From positions 1,674,001 to 1,738,000 of the forward strand of contig NC_010161.1 in assembly GCF_000196435.1 (NCBI RefSeq): a DNA stretch of 64,000 nucleotides, written 5' to 3'. Both the position numbers and the translations under genes were made by a program. The stretch's first letter is position 1. Every line of letters starts with the position of its first letter. This document shows, piece by piece, positions 31,254 through 41,461 of the stretch. Under the pieces are notes generated by a model that was not told the origin of the DNA, did not search any database, and saw only the letters and a list, made by a program, of their open reading frames with translations. The stretch is from Bartonella tribocorum CIP 105476 (lineage in GTDB: Bacteria; Pseudomonadota; Alphaproteobacteria; Rhizobiales; Rhizobiaceae).

Positions 31254-32701
31254 CTCTTTCGGTCCTCTAAAGCTTCTATCGCTTTCAAACGATCTGAAAA
31301 AGGATAGGTTTTCTGCCCTATAATTTGGCCATCTTCATGACCTTTTCCAGCAATGATAAGTGTATCACCAGCTTTCAAAAGACCCACCGAATAAGAAATA
31401 GCTTCACCACGATCTGCTATCTCTATTGCTGTTGGTACCGCCTGTAAAATATCCTTGCGTATTTTTTCTGGATTTTCTGTGCGAGGATTATCATCCGTTA
31501 CAATAACAATATCCGCTTTATCCGCTGCAATTTTTCCCATCAAAGCTCTTTTGCCTTGATCTCGATCCCCTCCACAACCAAAAACAACAATCAAACGCCC
31601 TTGCGTAAAGGGGCGAACAGACAGCAAAACTTGCTCCAAAGCTTCTGGTTTATGCGCATAATCAATATAAACAGGCGCATTCTTTTCTGTCTTTCCAACA
31701 AACTCTAACCGTCCAGGTGCTCCCTGCAAAGTTTCAAGTGCAGAAAAAACCTTATCCGGAGAAAGACCTGTTGCAATAGCTAATCCTGCCGCCACAAGCG
31801 CATTGGCCACCTGAAAGTCTCCTGCTAAAGGCAAATCAAATGTATAAATCTTATTTTCCACACGACACTCAATACACTGTTTTGAACGTTGATGTTCAAC
31901 ACGATTAATTGTGATAAAGTGCCCTTTACGTCCAATTGTCAAGACGCGGCGGCGCGCTTGTGTAACAGCATCAATAACCTTTTTTGAATAGACATCATCA
32001 GCAAAAATCAGAGCAGGCGCAGATACAGGCAAAAGTGTATCAAACAACCGCATTTTAGCCCGCAAATAATCCTCTACGCACCTGTGATAATCCATGTGAT
32101 CTCGCCCTAAATTGGTAAAGGCCCCTGCTGTTAAACGGACTCCATCAAGTCGTCCTTGATCAAGCCCATGTGAAGAAGCTTCAAGAGCTGCATGTGTCAC
32201 ACCTTCATGAGAAATTTCACAAAGAAGACGGTGCAAGACGACTGGATCAGGTGTTGTAAGAGAACCATAATCATTCCGTTGAGGAGAAACAACACCAACC
32301 GTTCCTATACTCGCAGCACACAATCCAACATGAGTCCAAATTTGCCGGATAAAAGAGACAACAGATGTTTTACCACTTGTCCCCGTCACAGCAACAACCG
32401 TTTCAGGCTGAAAACCGTAAAAACGTGCTGCTGCCAACGCGAGACTATGACGAACATTCAAAACACGTAAAACTGGAACAGATAAATCCTCAAGAACAGC
32501 CTGACAATCCGTAACGATTGCGCATGCTCCACGCTTTATCGCATCATTGATATAGTGTCTTCCATCTCCTTTTTTTCCTTGAACAGCAACAAAAACATAG
32601 CCCGGCAAGACTTGTCGAGAATCTGCACTGATTCCTGTTATTTCTATTGAAGAAAGCTTCTTATCTTCAAAACATTCTGTAAAAACTGTTCCAAACAACA
32701 T
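31250..32701 (-). CDS. murE: UDP-MurNAc-tripeptide ligase, meso-diaminopimelate type
   Basis: Mur ligase adding meso-DAP. N-domain '[20 protein letters not shown]', P-loop [15 protein letters not shown] (about 106-120), '[17 protein letters not shown]', '[11 protein letters not shown]', '[16 protein letters not shown]', and the DAP-specificity motif DNPR in '[18 protein letters not shown]' (about 403). 483 residues. murF overlaps its stop; ftsI ends 23 bases upstream. Confidence 0.97.
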   Translation of the reverse strand: MLFGTVFTECFEDKKLSSIEITGISADSRQVLPGYVFVAVQGKKGDGRHYINDAIKRGACAIVTDCQAVLEDLSVPVLRVLNVRHSLALAAARFYGFQPETVVAVTGTSGKTSVVSFIRQIWTHVGLCAASIGTVGVVSPQRNDYGSLTTPDPVVLHRLLCEISHEGVTHAALEASSHGLDQGRLDGVRLTAGAFTNLGRDHMDYHRCVEDYLRAKMRLFDTLLPVSAPALIFADDVYSKKVIDAVTQARRRVLTIGRKGHFITINRVEHQRSKQCIECRVENKIYTFDLPLAGDFQVANALVAAGLAIATGLSPDKVFSALETLQGAPGRLEFVGKTEKNAPVYIDYAHKPEALEQVLLSVRPFTQGRLIVVFGCGGDRDQGKRALMGKIAADKADIVIVTDDNPRTENPEKIRKDILQAVPTAIEIADRGEAISYSVGLLKAGDTLIIAGKGHEDGQIIGQKTYPFSDRLKAIEALEDRKR

Positions 32702-32724
32702 AACGACGCACCTTTATATTCATT

Positions 32725-34467
32725 TTACCGTTGTTTAACGAAACTTGAATGGCTCTTTTTACCTAAAAGAGACTCATATTCTTTTTTAAAATCGGGCTTT
32801 ACACCAAGAAAACTTGCTGAGCGACGAACAATATTAGCAAGCATTGGTCCGGCATTCATCCCTGCTGTTGCGGAATTTTTTCCCTCTTCTGGCTTAGGTT
32901 CATCAATAATTGTTAAAACAACATAAGCAGGATCATCAATCGGAAAAGCAGCCAGAAAACTATTGAAATTTTTTGTCTTAGAATATTTTCCATTTTCAAC
33001 TTTCTCAGCTGTTCCTGTCTTTCCACCCACCCGATAACCTTCTACTTTTGCATTACGTCCAGAACCAATATCACTATTTAATTGATAAAGGTAACGCATA
33101 TTTTGACTTGTTTTAGCCTGCAAAACCTGTTTTGCATGGTGCAAAGTTTGTTCTTTTGTCCGTTTTAAAAATGTCGGCGCAATCAACCAACCACCATTCA
33201 TTAAAGCAGCAGCCCCAACAGCTGTTTGCAAGGGTGTTGTTGCCATACCATGCCCAAAAGAAATTGTCATAGAATGGATATCCTTCCAATGATGTGGTAC
33301 AATAGGATGAGCGATTTCAGGCAACTCTGTTGTGAGACGATCCAAAAGCCCCAATTTTTGCAAAAAATCACGATGTTTATCAATCCCTATCGCTAATGCC
33401 TCTTTAGCAGAACCAATATTGGAAGAATAAATAAAAACCTCCCATAATGTTAATGGACGATTTTTTCCATGAAAATCATGAATCGTATAGCCACTACTTG
33501 CTTTTATGGGCTTTGAAGCATCAATAATACTGTTTAAATGAAAAATATTGGAATCAAGGGCCATGGCTGTCGTAAAACTTTTAATGATTGATCCCATTTC
33601 AAAAGTTCCAGCCGTCATCCGATTAAGACGATCACTTTTTAAAGCTTCAATAGGATTTCCAGGATCAAAATCTGGGAGTGATGCCAAAGCCAAAACTTCC
33701 CCCGTATGGATATTTAAAATAACAGCGCCTGCAGCAATTGCCTTATAACGCTTCATAGCCTGAATAAGTTCATCATGAACAATTGCCTGAACACGCACAT
33801 CAATCGAAAGATGAACTTGTTTTAATGATTCTTCCATAGCAAGACCAGCAGCACGCAGAGCACTCAACCCCGTATCATCGATATATTTTTCCATACCTGC
33901 AATACCCTGATTATCCACATTGACCATGCCGAGAATATGGGAGGTTATAGGTCCATCGGGATAAAAACGACGAATTTCAGTCCGAAAACCAATTCCTGGA
34001 ATACCAAGAGCCATAATTTGCGTCTTCTGCATGGGCGTTAACCCACGCTGTATCCAAGAAAAACCGGTTTTTCTTTTTAAACGCTTATAAGTTTCCTGCC
34101 AATTCAGATCAGGCAAAACTGTTGAGAGCAATTCAATTGTTTCATCCACATCAATAATACGTCGTGGCTCAGCAAAAAGTGAATAGGTTTTAATATCTGT
34201 TGCTAATAAACGACCATTACGATCAACAATATCAGGCCGTGCCATCAATGGAAGAACGCCTGGTCCCCTAGCTTCTTCAATCTGACCACCTTCCACCCCA
34301 TAAGAAATCAGGCAAGCCCCCATGATGCCATATAAAATTAAAAAGCAGAACAACGAAAAAAGCAAACGTGGACGACTAGAATAGGGACGACGAACAGAAA
34401 CATTATGATTATTCAATGAATTCTTTAAGCACTTTTTTTTTTGTGAGAATAAAAAGGTCGATTTCAT
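32725..34467 (-). CDS. ftsI: Penicillin-binding protein 3, septal transpeptidase
   Basis: Class B PBP crosslinking septal peptidoglycan with FtsW. N-terminal transmembrane helix ('LLFSLFCFLILYGIMGACL'), PBP dimerisation domain ('PLMARPDIVDRNGRLLATD'), transpeptidase domain with catalytic SxxK in 'GTFEMGSIIKSFTTAMAL' (about 292), SxN as SSN in 'FIYSSNIGSAKEAL', and KTGT in 'YRVGGKTGTAEKVENGKY' (about 479). 580 residues. The start shares ATGA with the ftsL stop. Main beta-lactam target of the divisome. Confidence 0.96.
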   Translation of the reverse strand: MKSTFLFSQKKKCLKNSLNNHNVSVRRPYSSRPRLLFSLFCFLILYGIMGACLISYGVEGGQIEEARGPGVLPLMARPDIVDRNGRLLATDIKTYSLFAEPRRIIDVDETIELLSTVLPDLNWQETYKRLKRKTGFSWIQRGLTPMQKTQIMALGIPGIGFRTEIRRFYPDGPITSHILGMVNVDNQGIAGMEKYIDDTGLSALRAAGLAMEESLKQVHLSIDVRVQAIVHDELIQAMKRYKAIAAGAVILNIHTGEVLALASLPDFDPGNPIEALKSDRLNRMTAGTFEMGSIIKSFTTAMALDSNIFHLNSIIDASKPIKASSGYTIHDFHGKNRPLTLWEVFIYSSNIGSAKEALAIGIDKHRDFLQKLGLLDRLTTELPEIAHPIVPHHWKDIHSMTISFGHGMATTPLQTAVGAAALMNGGWLIAPTFLKRTKEQTLHHAKQVLQAKTSQNMRYLYQLNSDIGSGRNAKVEGYRVGGKTGTAEKVENGKYSKTKNFNSFLAAFPIDDPAYVVLTIIDEPKPEEGKNSATAGMNAGPMLANIVRRSASFLGVKPDFKKEYESLLGKKSHSSFVKQR

Positions 34468-34871
34468 TGCTGTACGCCTTTTTGAACAACGCGATTGATT
34501 TGAGAAGCCCGATTATTTGCCCAAATATCTTGATTATCTTCCAAGATATTTTGTTTAATCAATTCTTCAATTGGATCGTGTTCCCGTACCGGAATGTCTT
34601 TAAACTCCACGATTTGACGTGGCTGTATAACTTCTAACTCAAGTTCTTTTTGATAACGTTTCGCAAGTTTTTGCATACGTGAAGGCTTTATCATGACAGC
34701 CCACTCAGCATGAAGCAAACTCACCGTATTTTTTGCAGCAGCAATTTCCTGCTCAAGGTGACGAACTTCGCTCATTCGTTTTTGAACATCATATTTTACT
34801 TTATAAGTAAGCCCTGCCATACAAATCATAATCATCACTAAAATCATATCAAATGTACGGAAAACTGTCAT
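34464..34871 (-). CDS. ftsL: Cell division protein FtsL
   Basis: Short bitopic division protein, 135 residues: one N-terminal transmembrane helix ('[20 protein letters not shown]') followed by a periplasmic coiled coil ('[20 protein letters not shown]') and a variable polar tail. The sequence is poorly conserved in this family; assignment rests on the position between rsmH and ftsI and the topology. ATGA overlaps exist at both ends, with rsmH and with ftsI, so its level is tied to its neighbours. Confidence 0.9.
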   Translation of the reverse strand: MTVFRTFDMILVMIMICMAGLTYKVKYDVQKRMSEVRHLEQEIAAAKNTVSLLHAEWAVMIKPSRMQKLAKRYQKELELEVIQPRQIVEFKDIPVREHDPIEELIKQNILEDNQDIWANNRASQINRVVQKGVQQ

Positions 34872-35866
34872 TTCTTGCCACCTTCAAAACTGGCAATTTC
34901 TGCTAAACCAAATAATTTCATATCTTCCGCAAGAGCCTCTGCGTTAGTCCGCACCCCCATACGCAATCTTGCAGAACGTGAACGAGGATTCTGCTGTAAT
35001 TCCTCTTTATTTGCCGTTATTCCCCCTTTAAACAAAGGGAAAAATGTTGCTGGAGAATGCTTTATTTCAGGTAAATGGCGTGATCTCATACCTTCTCCAG
35101 AACGAGAGACAAAAAATCTTTTAACCATACGATCTTCAAGAGAATGAAAACTGACAACCCCCAAACGGCCTCCAGCTTTTAAAACGCGTTCAGCAGCAAA
35201 TAAACCACGCGCTAATTCACCAATTTCATCATTAACATAGATACGAAGAGCCTGAAAGACACGTGTTGCAGGATGAATGCGATCTCCTGGCTTACGCCCT
35301 ACCAACGCTTCAATAGCATAGGCTAAATCACCCGTACGCAAAAAAGGCTGAACAGCACGACGCTTTTCAATCATTCGTGCAATTCGCCCTGCATAACGCT
35401 CTTCTCCTAATATCTTAAAAATACGCGCTAAATCCTTTGCTTTTAAATGATTGACAACATCACTGGCTGAAAAACCCGTCTGAGCCATTCGCATATCTAA
35501 GGGACCATCTTTTTGAAAAGAAAAGCCTCTTTCTGCTTCGTCAAGCTGCATTGAAGAGACACCAATATCCAAAATAACCGCATCCACCTTCTCTTCAACA
35601 ACACGATCGAGCTGTGAAAATTCCATATGGACCAAACGAAGCCGTGGAAAAAATTCATCAACAAGGGATTGTCCCGCAGCAATGGCATGAGGATCACGAT
35701 CAAGAGCAATCACTTGTGCCCCTGCCTTTAACAAAGCACGCGTATAACCACCAGCACCAAAGGTGCCATCAATCACTTTTGCACCAACCAATGGCATAAG
35801 CCCAGCCAAAACTGGCTGCAACAACACTGGAATATGGCGTTCAGCTCTTTGATCTTGTTTTGTCAA
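34868..35866 (-). CDS. rsmH: 16S rRNA m4C1402 methyltransferase
   Basis: N4-methylation of C1402 in 16S rRNA. Motifs: '[20 protein letters not shown]', SAM motif '[20 protein letters not shown]', '[20 protein letters not shown]', '[20 protein letters not shown]' with [14 protein letters not shown], '[20 protein letters not shown]', '[17 protein letters not shown]'. The start appears to be TTG 35866 (332 residues), preceded by GGA 7 bases upstream; no ATG lies nearby in frame. First gene of the dcw cluster here. No mraZ lies upstream; rnpB is next. Confidence 0.95.
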   Translation of the reverse strand: MTKQDQRAERHIPVLLQPVLAGLMPLVGAKVIDGTFGAGGYTRALLKAGAQVIALDRDPHAIAAGQSLVDEFFPRLRLVHMEFSQLDRVVEEKVDAVILDIGVSSMQLDEAERGFSFQKDGPLDMRMAQTGFSASDVVNHLKAKDLARIFKILGEERYAGRIARMIEKRRAVQPFLRTGDLAYAIEALVGRKPGDRIHPATRVFQALRIYVNDEIGELARGLFAAERVLKAGGRLGVVSFHSLEDRMVKRFFVSRSGEGMRSRHLPEIKHSPATFFPLFKGGITANKEELQQNPRSRSARLRMGVRTNAEALAEDMKLFGLAEIASFEGGKK

Positions 35867-36134
35867 AATAATCCGTCTTGAAGTTATACTGTTTCAAATC
35901 AACAGCGCCCTCATGGCAACCGATACCAGAATAACGAACCCTCAACTTTCATATACATAACCATGAAAGAAAAAAGTTAAAGATATTCCAAGACACATCC
36001 TAACGTATTATACTTAAAGAAATGTTATAGTTTTTTAAAACACTCTTTCATTCAAGTGTTCATTTAAAACACAAACTCCATAAAAGACCATATGTCATTG
36101 AACATACAAAATATCGCGTATTATCCATAAAATA
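35867..36134 (-). other. Leader region of the dcw cluster (no mraZ)
   Basis: 268 bases between rnpB and rsmH with no open frame long enough for a roughly 150-codon mraZ, the usual first gene of the cluster. The dcw promoter should lie here; I see no decisive -35/-10 pair. Confidence 0.5.
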
Positions 36135-36524
36135 TCAGTCGGCCTATAAGCCGGGTTCTGTAGTGTAAAGCTTGTACTTTACATGGCAACCATTCATCTG
36201 GGACGGATGTTACCACCCGCCTCGTGCAACCTACCCGAATGACTCGCCCGGAAATTGGCTGCAAATTAAATCTTGCACGTCATTTCTATTTGGTCTTGCT
36301 CCCGGTGGGGTTTACCTTGCCACATTCATTACTGAATGTGCGGTGGGCTCTTACTCCACCCTTTCACCCTTACCTATAAAAATAGGCGGTTTGCTTTCTG
36401 TGGCACTTTCCCTAGGGTCACCCCCGCCGGGTGTTACCCGGCACCGTCTTTCCATGGAGCCCGGACTTTCCTCACCTGCCGCTTTTCAGCATTGGACAAG
36501 CGCGGCTGCCCAGCCGACTGACAC
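36135..36524 (-). ncRNA. rnpB: RNase P RNA, bacterial class A
   Basis: Read on the minus strand the RNA starts AGTCGGCTGGGCAGCCGCGC and ends CCCGGCTTATAGGCCGACT. The two ends pair as helix P1 (AGTCGGC with GCCGACT). Typical conserved elements are seen: GGAAAGTCCGGGCTCCATGG (CR I), ACGGTGCCGGGTAACACCC, AGGGTGAAAGGGTGGAGTAA, and GAACCCGGCTTATAGGCC near the 3' end. It processes the 5' ends of tRNA precursors with RnpA. It is on the same strand as the dcw cluster, about 270 bases upstream of rsmH. Ends are accurate to a few bases. Confidence 0.95.
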
Positions 36525-36605
36525 ATTAATTTATAAAACATTTTCTGCTCCGTGAAAATAGCATCTTAAAATATTTTATAGTCAATCTCTTTGATAAAGA
36601 TGTTT

Positions 36606-37115
36606 TTATTTTAATGAAGCCAAATACATTTTCACTTTTGCGCAATATTTTGCCGAAATGGAATTCATTTTTTTTGCTGCATGACCTGCATTATACTTAA
36701 GAATTGTACCACACGTACTTCCCCCACTGAGTTTATAGGCCCGTGCCAAATAACGCATACCATATTCAAGATTAGTCGCAGGATCGTACAAATCTTTTAC
36801 AGAACCACTAAAGCCCAACCCTCGTGCCGTAGAGGGTTTTATTTGCATCAAACCTATTTCGCCCGCGGCCCCTTTTATGCGTGCCTTATAATTACTTTCA
36901 ACTTTTACAACAGCATGCGCTAAATTAACGGGAACATTATGCTTAGTTGCAAGTTTCTGAATAAGAAACTCATAAGGACGAGCAGATGTCTTAGAAGAAA
37001 CAATCACTGAGTTTTCTTTTGATTCTGAAACGTTTAAGGCACTCTGAGTCCAGCTTATATCAAATACAAAAAATACAGCACACGCTGTATTTAATAAGAT
37101 GTTCAAAAATTGCAT
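36606..37115 (-). CDS. Small lytic transglycosylase (SLT domain)
   Basis: A secreted peptidoglycan-cleaving enzyme, 169 residues from ATG 37115 (AAGAGAAAG just upstream; longer frame to 37178 is less likely since it would bury the signal peptide). Signal peptide 'FLNILLNTACAVFFVFDIS'. SLT domain: 'AHAVVKVESNYKARIKGAAG' with catalytic Glu, 'GEIGLMQIKPSTARGLGF', 'YDPATNLEYGMRYLARAYKL', and 'CGTILKYNAGHAAKKMN'. Only the catalytic domain is present, as in VirB1-like or EtgA-like small enzymes, but no secretion operon is adjacent, so a housekeeping or orphan role is likely. Confidence 0.88.
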   Translation of the reverse strand: MQFLNILLNTACAVFFVFDISWTQSALNVSESKENSVIVSSKTSARPYEFLIQKLATKHNVPVNLAHAVVKVESNYKARIKGAAGEIGLMQIKPSTARGLGFSGSVKDLYDPATNLEYGMRYLARAYKLSGGSTCGTILKYNAGHAAKKMNSISAKYCAKVKMYLASLK

Positions 37116-38505
37116 TTTCTTTCTCTTCACAACCTTCTCAAATTCTATCTGCAAATAATTTGCAAGCGTATTGTACAAAAAAAGAAAGCAAAAGAACGGC
37201 TTGAAAAAGGAAATACTAAGACAATTTCAAGATAAAATTCTGCAGCAAAAGAAAATCCCTTTATGCACAAATTATAGATTTCTCTATATCATAAAATAAA
37301 AAAAATAAAGAGACTACTTTAATCTTATAGTATATTCAATAAAATGATATACTCTATCCATCTCTATTACTTCTTTTGTATCACTCAATTTCTATAGTAC
37401 AAAAATAGCAATTTAAATAAACATAATATTTTTTATAAATGACGATTAAATTCTTTATTAAGATCAATTCCACAAAGCAATGCAGAGACAAGACAATCTT
37501 TATCGAAGATCCTCGATATTGCAAAAATTTCAAAAAAATAAAAATCGTTATCAATGCTTTCCCCTCGCCAATAAATGCTCACCATACTCTTTAATACCCA
37601 ATAAACCATCAAGCAAAGCCAATCGCAAAACCTATATAGATATGCAAAATCCTCATACTTTTTACGCATTTTAAAATATTACAATAGCCTTTGATATTTG
37701 AGATGACTCAAAAAAAGCTTTTTACTTCTTTCTTTAAACCACGCCGCTCCCCGCTTTAATGTACAAGCAACTAATTTTGATTGCTTCACCATGAATAAAT
37801 TTGAAATGGGAGAATTTCACTATATTCAATTCGATGTTCTCAAAAATGATAAATGACCATTACAAAATCATATCCTTCTTTGTTTCTACAACAAAGCTTA
37901 ACGATTATTTTTGTCTGTCTTTTTAAATTCTCGAAAATGCAATCCCCTAAAGCCTTTTGAAGGAAAATGGACCTCTCATCCTCATCCAAGTATCTTTTGC
38001 TTTATCCCAGATTAACATCTTATCAACCTTACGCCGCATCTCCAGACACCATGCAAGCGAATCAACATCCTAAAGTCTGCAAGAAAAAGAAAACTCAAGC
38101 CTTTTGAGAATTTTCTATCTTCTCTATCAAACTAAAAAATAACTGGTATATAAAATGCGCTTAACACGTTTTCTTACAGCAATTTATTCATTTTCTATTC
38201 TACAAACGAGCGCTCTCAGATTATTCTCACCCTTTATGAAAATACTGCCTCGATTTGAGCTGTTTTTTATTCCTTTTGTCGTTGTAAACATTGATAATGC
38301 GAATTAATCTGAAGCGCTATCGATAAACTTGCGACCACTCTTGTAATGATCGCAGCCTTATTTTTATACTCTGATTGATACCCTTTTGGATAAGATAAAT
38401 TTTGCTAATTACCTTACAAATTGATTATTCCCCTCACGCTTTGTAAAACTTCACAAAAAGCTCTGCCCCTTAAAGTAAAACCCAAAAACGCAATTTAAAA
38501 AATAG
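37116..38505. other. 1.4-kb AT-rich spacer, possibly decayed coding DNA
   Basis: No supported gene. On the minus strand around 37850-38030 short stretches read like coding sequence broken by stops ('VDKMLIWDKAKDTWMRMRGP', 'LGDCIFENLKRQTKIIVKLC' in different frames), which could be the debris of an old gene. On the plus strand a 50-codon frame begins at ATG 38155 (MRLTRFLTAIYSF...), without a convincing ribosome binding site. I cannot name either. Confidence 0.3.
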
Positions 38506-38886
38506 TTAAAAATAAGCATTCGCAATGGAAGGACGAGACATCGCTTTTGAGAGAGCCATAGCAACAGTTTCACCAAACTTATTCGCCTTCTCACGACTCT
38601 GACCACTTTCAGAAGCAAATGAAACCGCATCGCGACGCACTTGCTCAATAAACTGTTCTTGTTGCTGAGGATTCATCTTAGAAAGGTGCACGATAATATC
38701 TGGGAAAGCCATCGCCCATCTCTCTAGCAACAACTCCTCTGTTACCTCAACCTGCTGAGAAGAAGAAGAAGAAATGTAGCCAGAGAGAAACTTGTGAACA
38801 ACAACGCTGCGAGAAGCAAGAATGCAAGCGCCAAAAATAAGAAACACAAATAAAATTAAAGCAACACGATTGGAGAAAAATCCCAT
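38506..38886 (-). CDS. Hypothetical membrane-anchored protein
   Basis: 126 residues, not recognised. The N-terminal hydrophobic segment 'VALILFVFLIFGACILA' (about 8-24) is a signal anchor or signal peptide. The rest is mainly helical and polar, with a serine run (SSSSS), 'EVTEELLLERWAMAFPDIIV' and a C-terminal helix ending MALSKAMSRPSIANAYF. AAGAGA lies 5 bases before ATG 38886. No nearby operon partner. It looks like an intact lineage-specific envelope protein. Confidence 0.6.
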   Translation of the reverse strand: MGFFSNRVALILFVFLIFGACILASRSVVVHKFLSGYISSSSSQQVEVTEELLLERWAMAFPDIIVHLSKMNPQQQEQFIEQVRRDAVSFASESGQSREKANKFGETVAMALSKAMSRPSIANAYF

Positions 38887-39109
38887 TATCTCTTACCTAA
38901 AGATTATAGAATCAAATACGGATTCTCTTTATAACATTCAACGATTTTTCAATAAAGAAAAACTCGCATCATCAAAAATGAACTCGATAACACAAACCAC
39001 TCAATAAACTCTTATCCCCCTAATACGAGATGCTATACAACAGTAAACACCATGCTTTTTAAGGCTCCTGAGAACACCTTACAAACCCCTAAAAACAATT
39101 TACAAAAAA

Positions 39110-39135
39110 CCTGACTGAGGAAATCCTCAGTCAGG
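39110..39135. terminator. Perfect inverted repeat, terminator-like hairpin
   Basis: CCTGACTGAGG AAAT CCTCAGTCAGG: 11-bp perfect stem, 4-base loop, preceded by AAAAAA and followed by CCAGACAAT. It lacks a U-tract on the plus strand but has TTTTTT after it on the minus strand, so it would work best as a minus-strand terminator. No gene ends close to it on that strand. Confidence 0.55.
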
Positions 39136-39159
39136 CCAGACAATCTAGGGGATCCACGC

Positions 39160-39172
39160 GGGGGGGGGGGGG
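39160..39172. repeat. Poly-G tract (13 G)
   Basis: A 13-base G homopolymer in otherwise AT-rich intergenic DNA, followed by AGGAGG. Such runs slip during replication and can be phase-variable, or they may be sequencing artefacts. Confidence 0.7.
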
Positions 39173-39881
39173 AGGAGGTTCCCCGATCGTCCTCTCACAT
39201 CAACCACTAAGATAGCCGATGCAATATCTTTGCTATGGAATAAAATGCTTTAAACAACAAGAAATTCTTATCATCTTCTATGCAAAAAAACACAAAAGAA
39301 TTATAAATTGTTTAAAAATGGTAAAATTTAGGCAAAAAAAATTCAAAATGACCCAATTTGAAGCAATTTTATTCCAAGAAACATCAATCAGAATCGACAG
39401 CCATTATAGTTTTTTATAATAATCTCTCTCACAACACTGGTGATCATAATTAAAAAACAAGTAATCCGCATATATTTACCTTATAAAAATAAAACATAGA
39501 ATCAGCAGAATCACTTGTCCAACAGCGATCACCACGAAAGAAAAACGTCGTTTTTTAATCTTGTGCAATAACAGCAGAAACGTCTGTTCAAAAGAAAATA
39601 TGAATTATTTAAATTAAAACAATCAATTAGAGAGAGAAAAGTCTTATCTACCTTCATGAAATTTTCTGAAAATGATCATTTAAAAATATTGTCCAATCTC
39701 TTACACAACAACATCCATGAAGAATTTAAACAGCTTACAAAAAAAATGAAACCTCTAAAGGTATTTATTTCGAATCATATCCTATGATCATTCCCAATAA
39801 CGATAAGCTACCTTACAATAGCCACCACGTTCCTATATGTGTTTAGAAAATCAGAGAATAAAGCACGTTAACGAACGCGAC

Positions 39882-40820
39882 TTATGCAAAATCTACTTTT
39901 TTATCTTTGATATCATCAACCAATAAACGGGGATCACGAGCAAGCCAAAGTGTCACCACACACGCCTCACTGTTTTTACTTTGTATAGGCGTAAGACAAA
40001 TCGTTTGTTCTAAAACAAGTCCCGTATTTTTAAGCCATTGTTCTATTTGTAAAGCCGAAAATCCAAACCCCATATGCGCTTGATCAGAATGTGAAGATTT
40101 AGCTTTATGATAACTAAAATCCACAATCAATAAACGCCCATGAGGACGCAAAACACCTGATATCTTATGAAGAACCATTTCAGGGTTTTCAAGAAAATGT
40201 AAAACCCAATGAAGAATGACTAAATCAAAAGCTGTCTCTTCAACAGGCAAATGCAAAACATCACGATCAAGCACGATTTCAATCGCATGCGTATAAAGAT
40301 CAGAAAACAATTTTAAGACAGAATCTCCCCCTATTCCAATATTTAGCATCGTCTGAAATGGCTTATCACCCACGATTTTAAGTAAAGCATTTTCCACACT
40401 GTGATCTGCCATATAGGACGATCGTAAGAGATCCCATTGCGACATATTTTGTAAAAAATGCTTCTTCCTCGTTTTTTGACACTGCTTTTTGACATCCTTC
40501 AAACGTTCTAAATCATGCGCTAACAACACATCATGCTTTGGCAAAGACGAAAGAATGCTCATCACAATGTCTTTACCCCAAAAATCATGACAAAGCTTAA
40601 AATAAAGATAACCTCCCTTCTGATAACGCTTAATCAATCGTGCTTCGCACAATAAATATAAATATCGTGATATACACGCTTGCGACTGATCAAGGATAAA
40701 AATAAAATCAGGAATTGTTAAATCTTCATGATGCAAGAGTCTAAGAACACGTAAATGATCCACTTCTGCTACCGCTTTCAGCAGCACAATCATTGCATCT
40801 AAACTTGCACTTTTTTTCAT
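39882..40820 (-). CDS. ArsR-type HTH / SAM-methyltransferase fusion protein, methyltransferase fold incomplete
   Basis: 312 residues. Residues 1-75 are a winged helix of the ArsR/SmtB type ('AVAEVDHLRVLRLL', 'FILDQSQACISRYLYLLCEA', 'LIKRYQKGGYLYFKL'). Residues about 120-290 are a class I methyltransferase-like domain ('QWDLLRSSYMADHSVENALL', 'FDLVILHWVLHFLENPEMVL', 'GVLRPHGRLLIVDF'). The fusion is known in alphaproteobacteria, usually beside metF and linked to methionine/SAM metabolism. Here no metF is adjacent. Motif I reads MLNIGIGGDS, and the strand-2/helix segment normally following it (about 25 residues with the acidic SAM-ribose ligand) appears to be missing near residue 180. DNA binding may remain while catalysis is doubtful. 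Confidence 0.8.
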   Translation of the reverse strand: MKKSASLDAMIVLLKAVAEVDHLRVLRLLHHEDLTIPDFIFILDQSQACISRYLYLLCEARLIKRYQKGGYLYFKLCHDFWGKDIVMSILSSLPKHDVLLAHDLERLKDVKKQCQKTRKKHFLQNMSQWDLLRSSYMADHSVENALLKIVGDKPFQTMLNIGIGGDSVLKLFSDLYTHAIEIVLDRDVLHLPVEETAFDLVILHWVLHFLENPEMVLHKISGVLRPHGRLLIVDFSYHKAKSSHSDQAHMGFGFSALQIEQWLKNTGLVLEQTICLTPIQSKNSEACVVTLWLARDPRLLVDDIKDKKVDFA

Positions 40821-41461
40821 AATTACCCCCTAAACCTTCCTATAAACATTTGTTTATAGAAAAAAAAGTCAAGCTTAATGCGCATATTCTCATCTATTTC
40901 GTTCCCGCTATTTTATCATACTATGAAAAAAATAACCTACTGTAAAAGATGAACAGATCCTATCCCATTGCCCATAAGTAATTCTAACATATTGATTTAT
41001 AATAAATATTCATCATTTTTAACTTAAATAAAAGGCTAAAGTATCGTCATTTTTTCCGATTTCAAACTATTCATGGTGAATCAATTAAACTATTCTCTTG
41101 CACCTCAGAAATGGCTGCCTATGAACAAAAAACACAGACAATGAGTGAAATGCCTCTTATAGCTATCTCAAAAAAAAATATCCAACATTGGGAGAGAATA
41201 GTTTCAACTTATAGTTTTTTTAAGTAAAGACACTAATGCTCAAGGACCAGAGCACTTGCAGAATAGCACTTTTCATAAAAAGATTTCCCCTCTTCATGGC
41301 AATTTTACAAATATAGCTTTATTGACGCATGGGGTCATAAAGAGCCTCTCCTCTTTCCCATGAATAAAAACTTCCAAGGAATACACACGACATTATTGAT
41401 GAATAACATAAGCACAAAAGCACACTATCTTCTCAATCAAATTTCCATAAGATAAGAAATT
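40821..41461. other. Spacer without recognisable gene
   Basis: About 640 AT-rich bases between the ArsR-methyltransferase gene and ettA. Short interrupted frames only; no hairpin or RNA recognised. The ArsR gene promoter should lie just after 40820 on the minus strand, where TGTTTATAGAAAAAAAAGTC occurs. Confidence 0.4.

Larger units (their letters stand above)
38887..39881. other. Spacer of about 1 kb with palindrome and poly-G tract
   Basis: Apart from the palindrome at 39110-39135 and the poly-G run at 39160-39172 I see nothing definite. A 66-codon plus-strand frame at 39219-39419 has no family resemblance and no good ribosome binding site, so I do not call it. Confidence 0.4.

Noticed and set aside
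36172..36555. 127-codon plus-strand frame over rnpB
   Set aside because: Antisense to RNase P RNA, a region frequently mis-annotated as a protein gene.
39219..39419. 66-codon plus-strand frame after the poly-G tract
   Set aside because: Initially attractive as a phase-variable gene, but it starts about 45 bases after the tract in unrelated context, lacks a ribosome binding site, and has no protein-like features.
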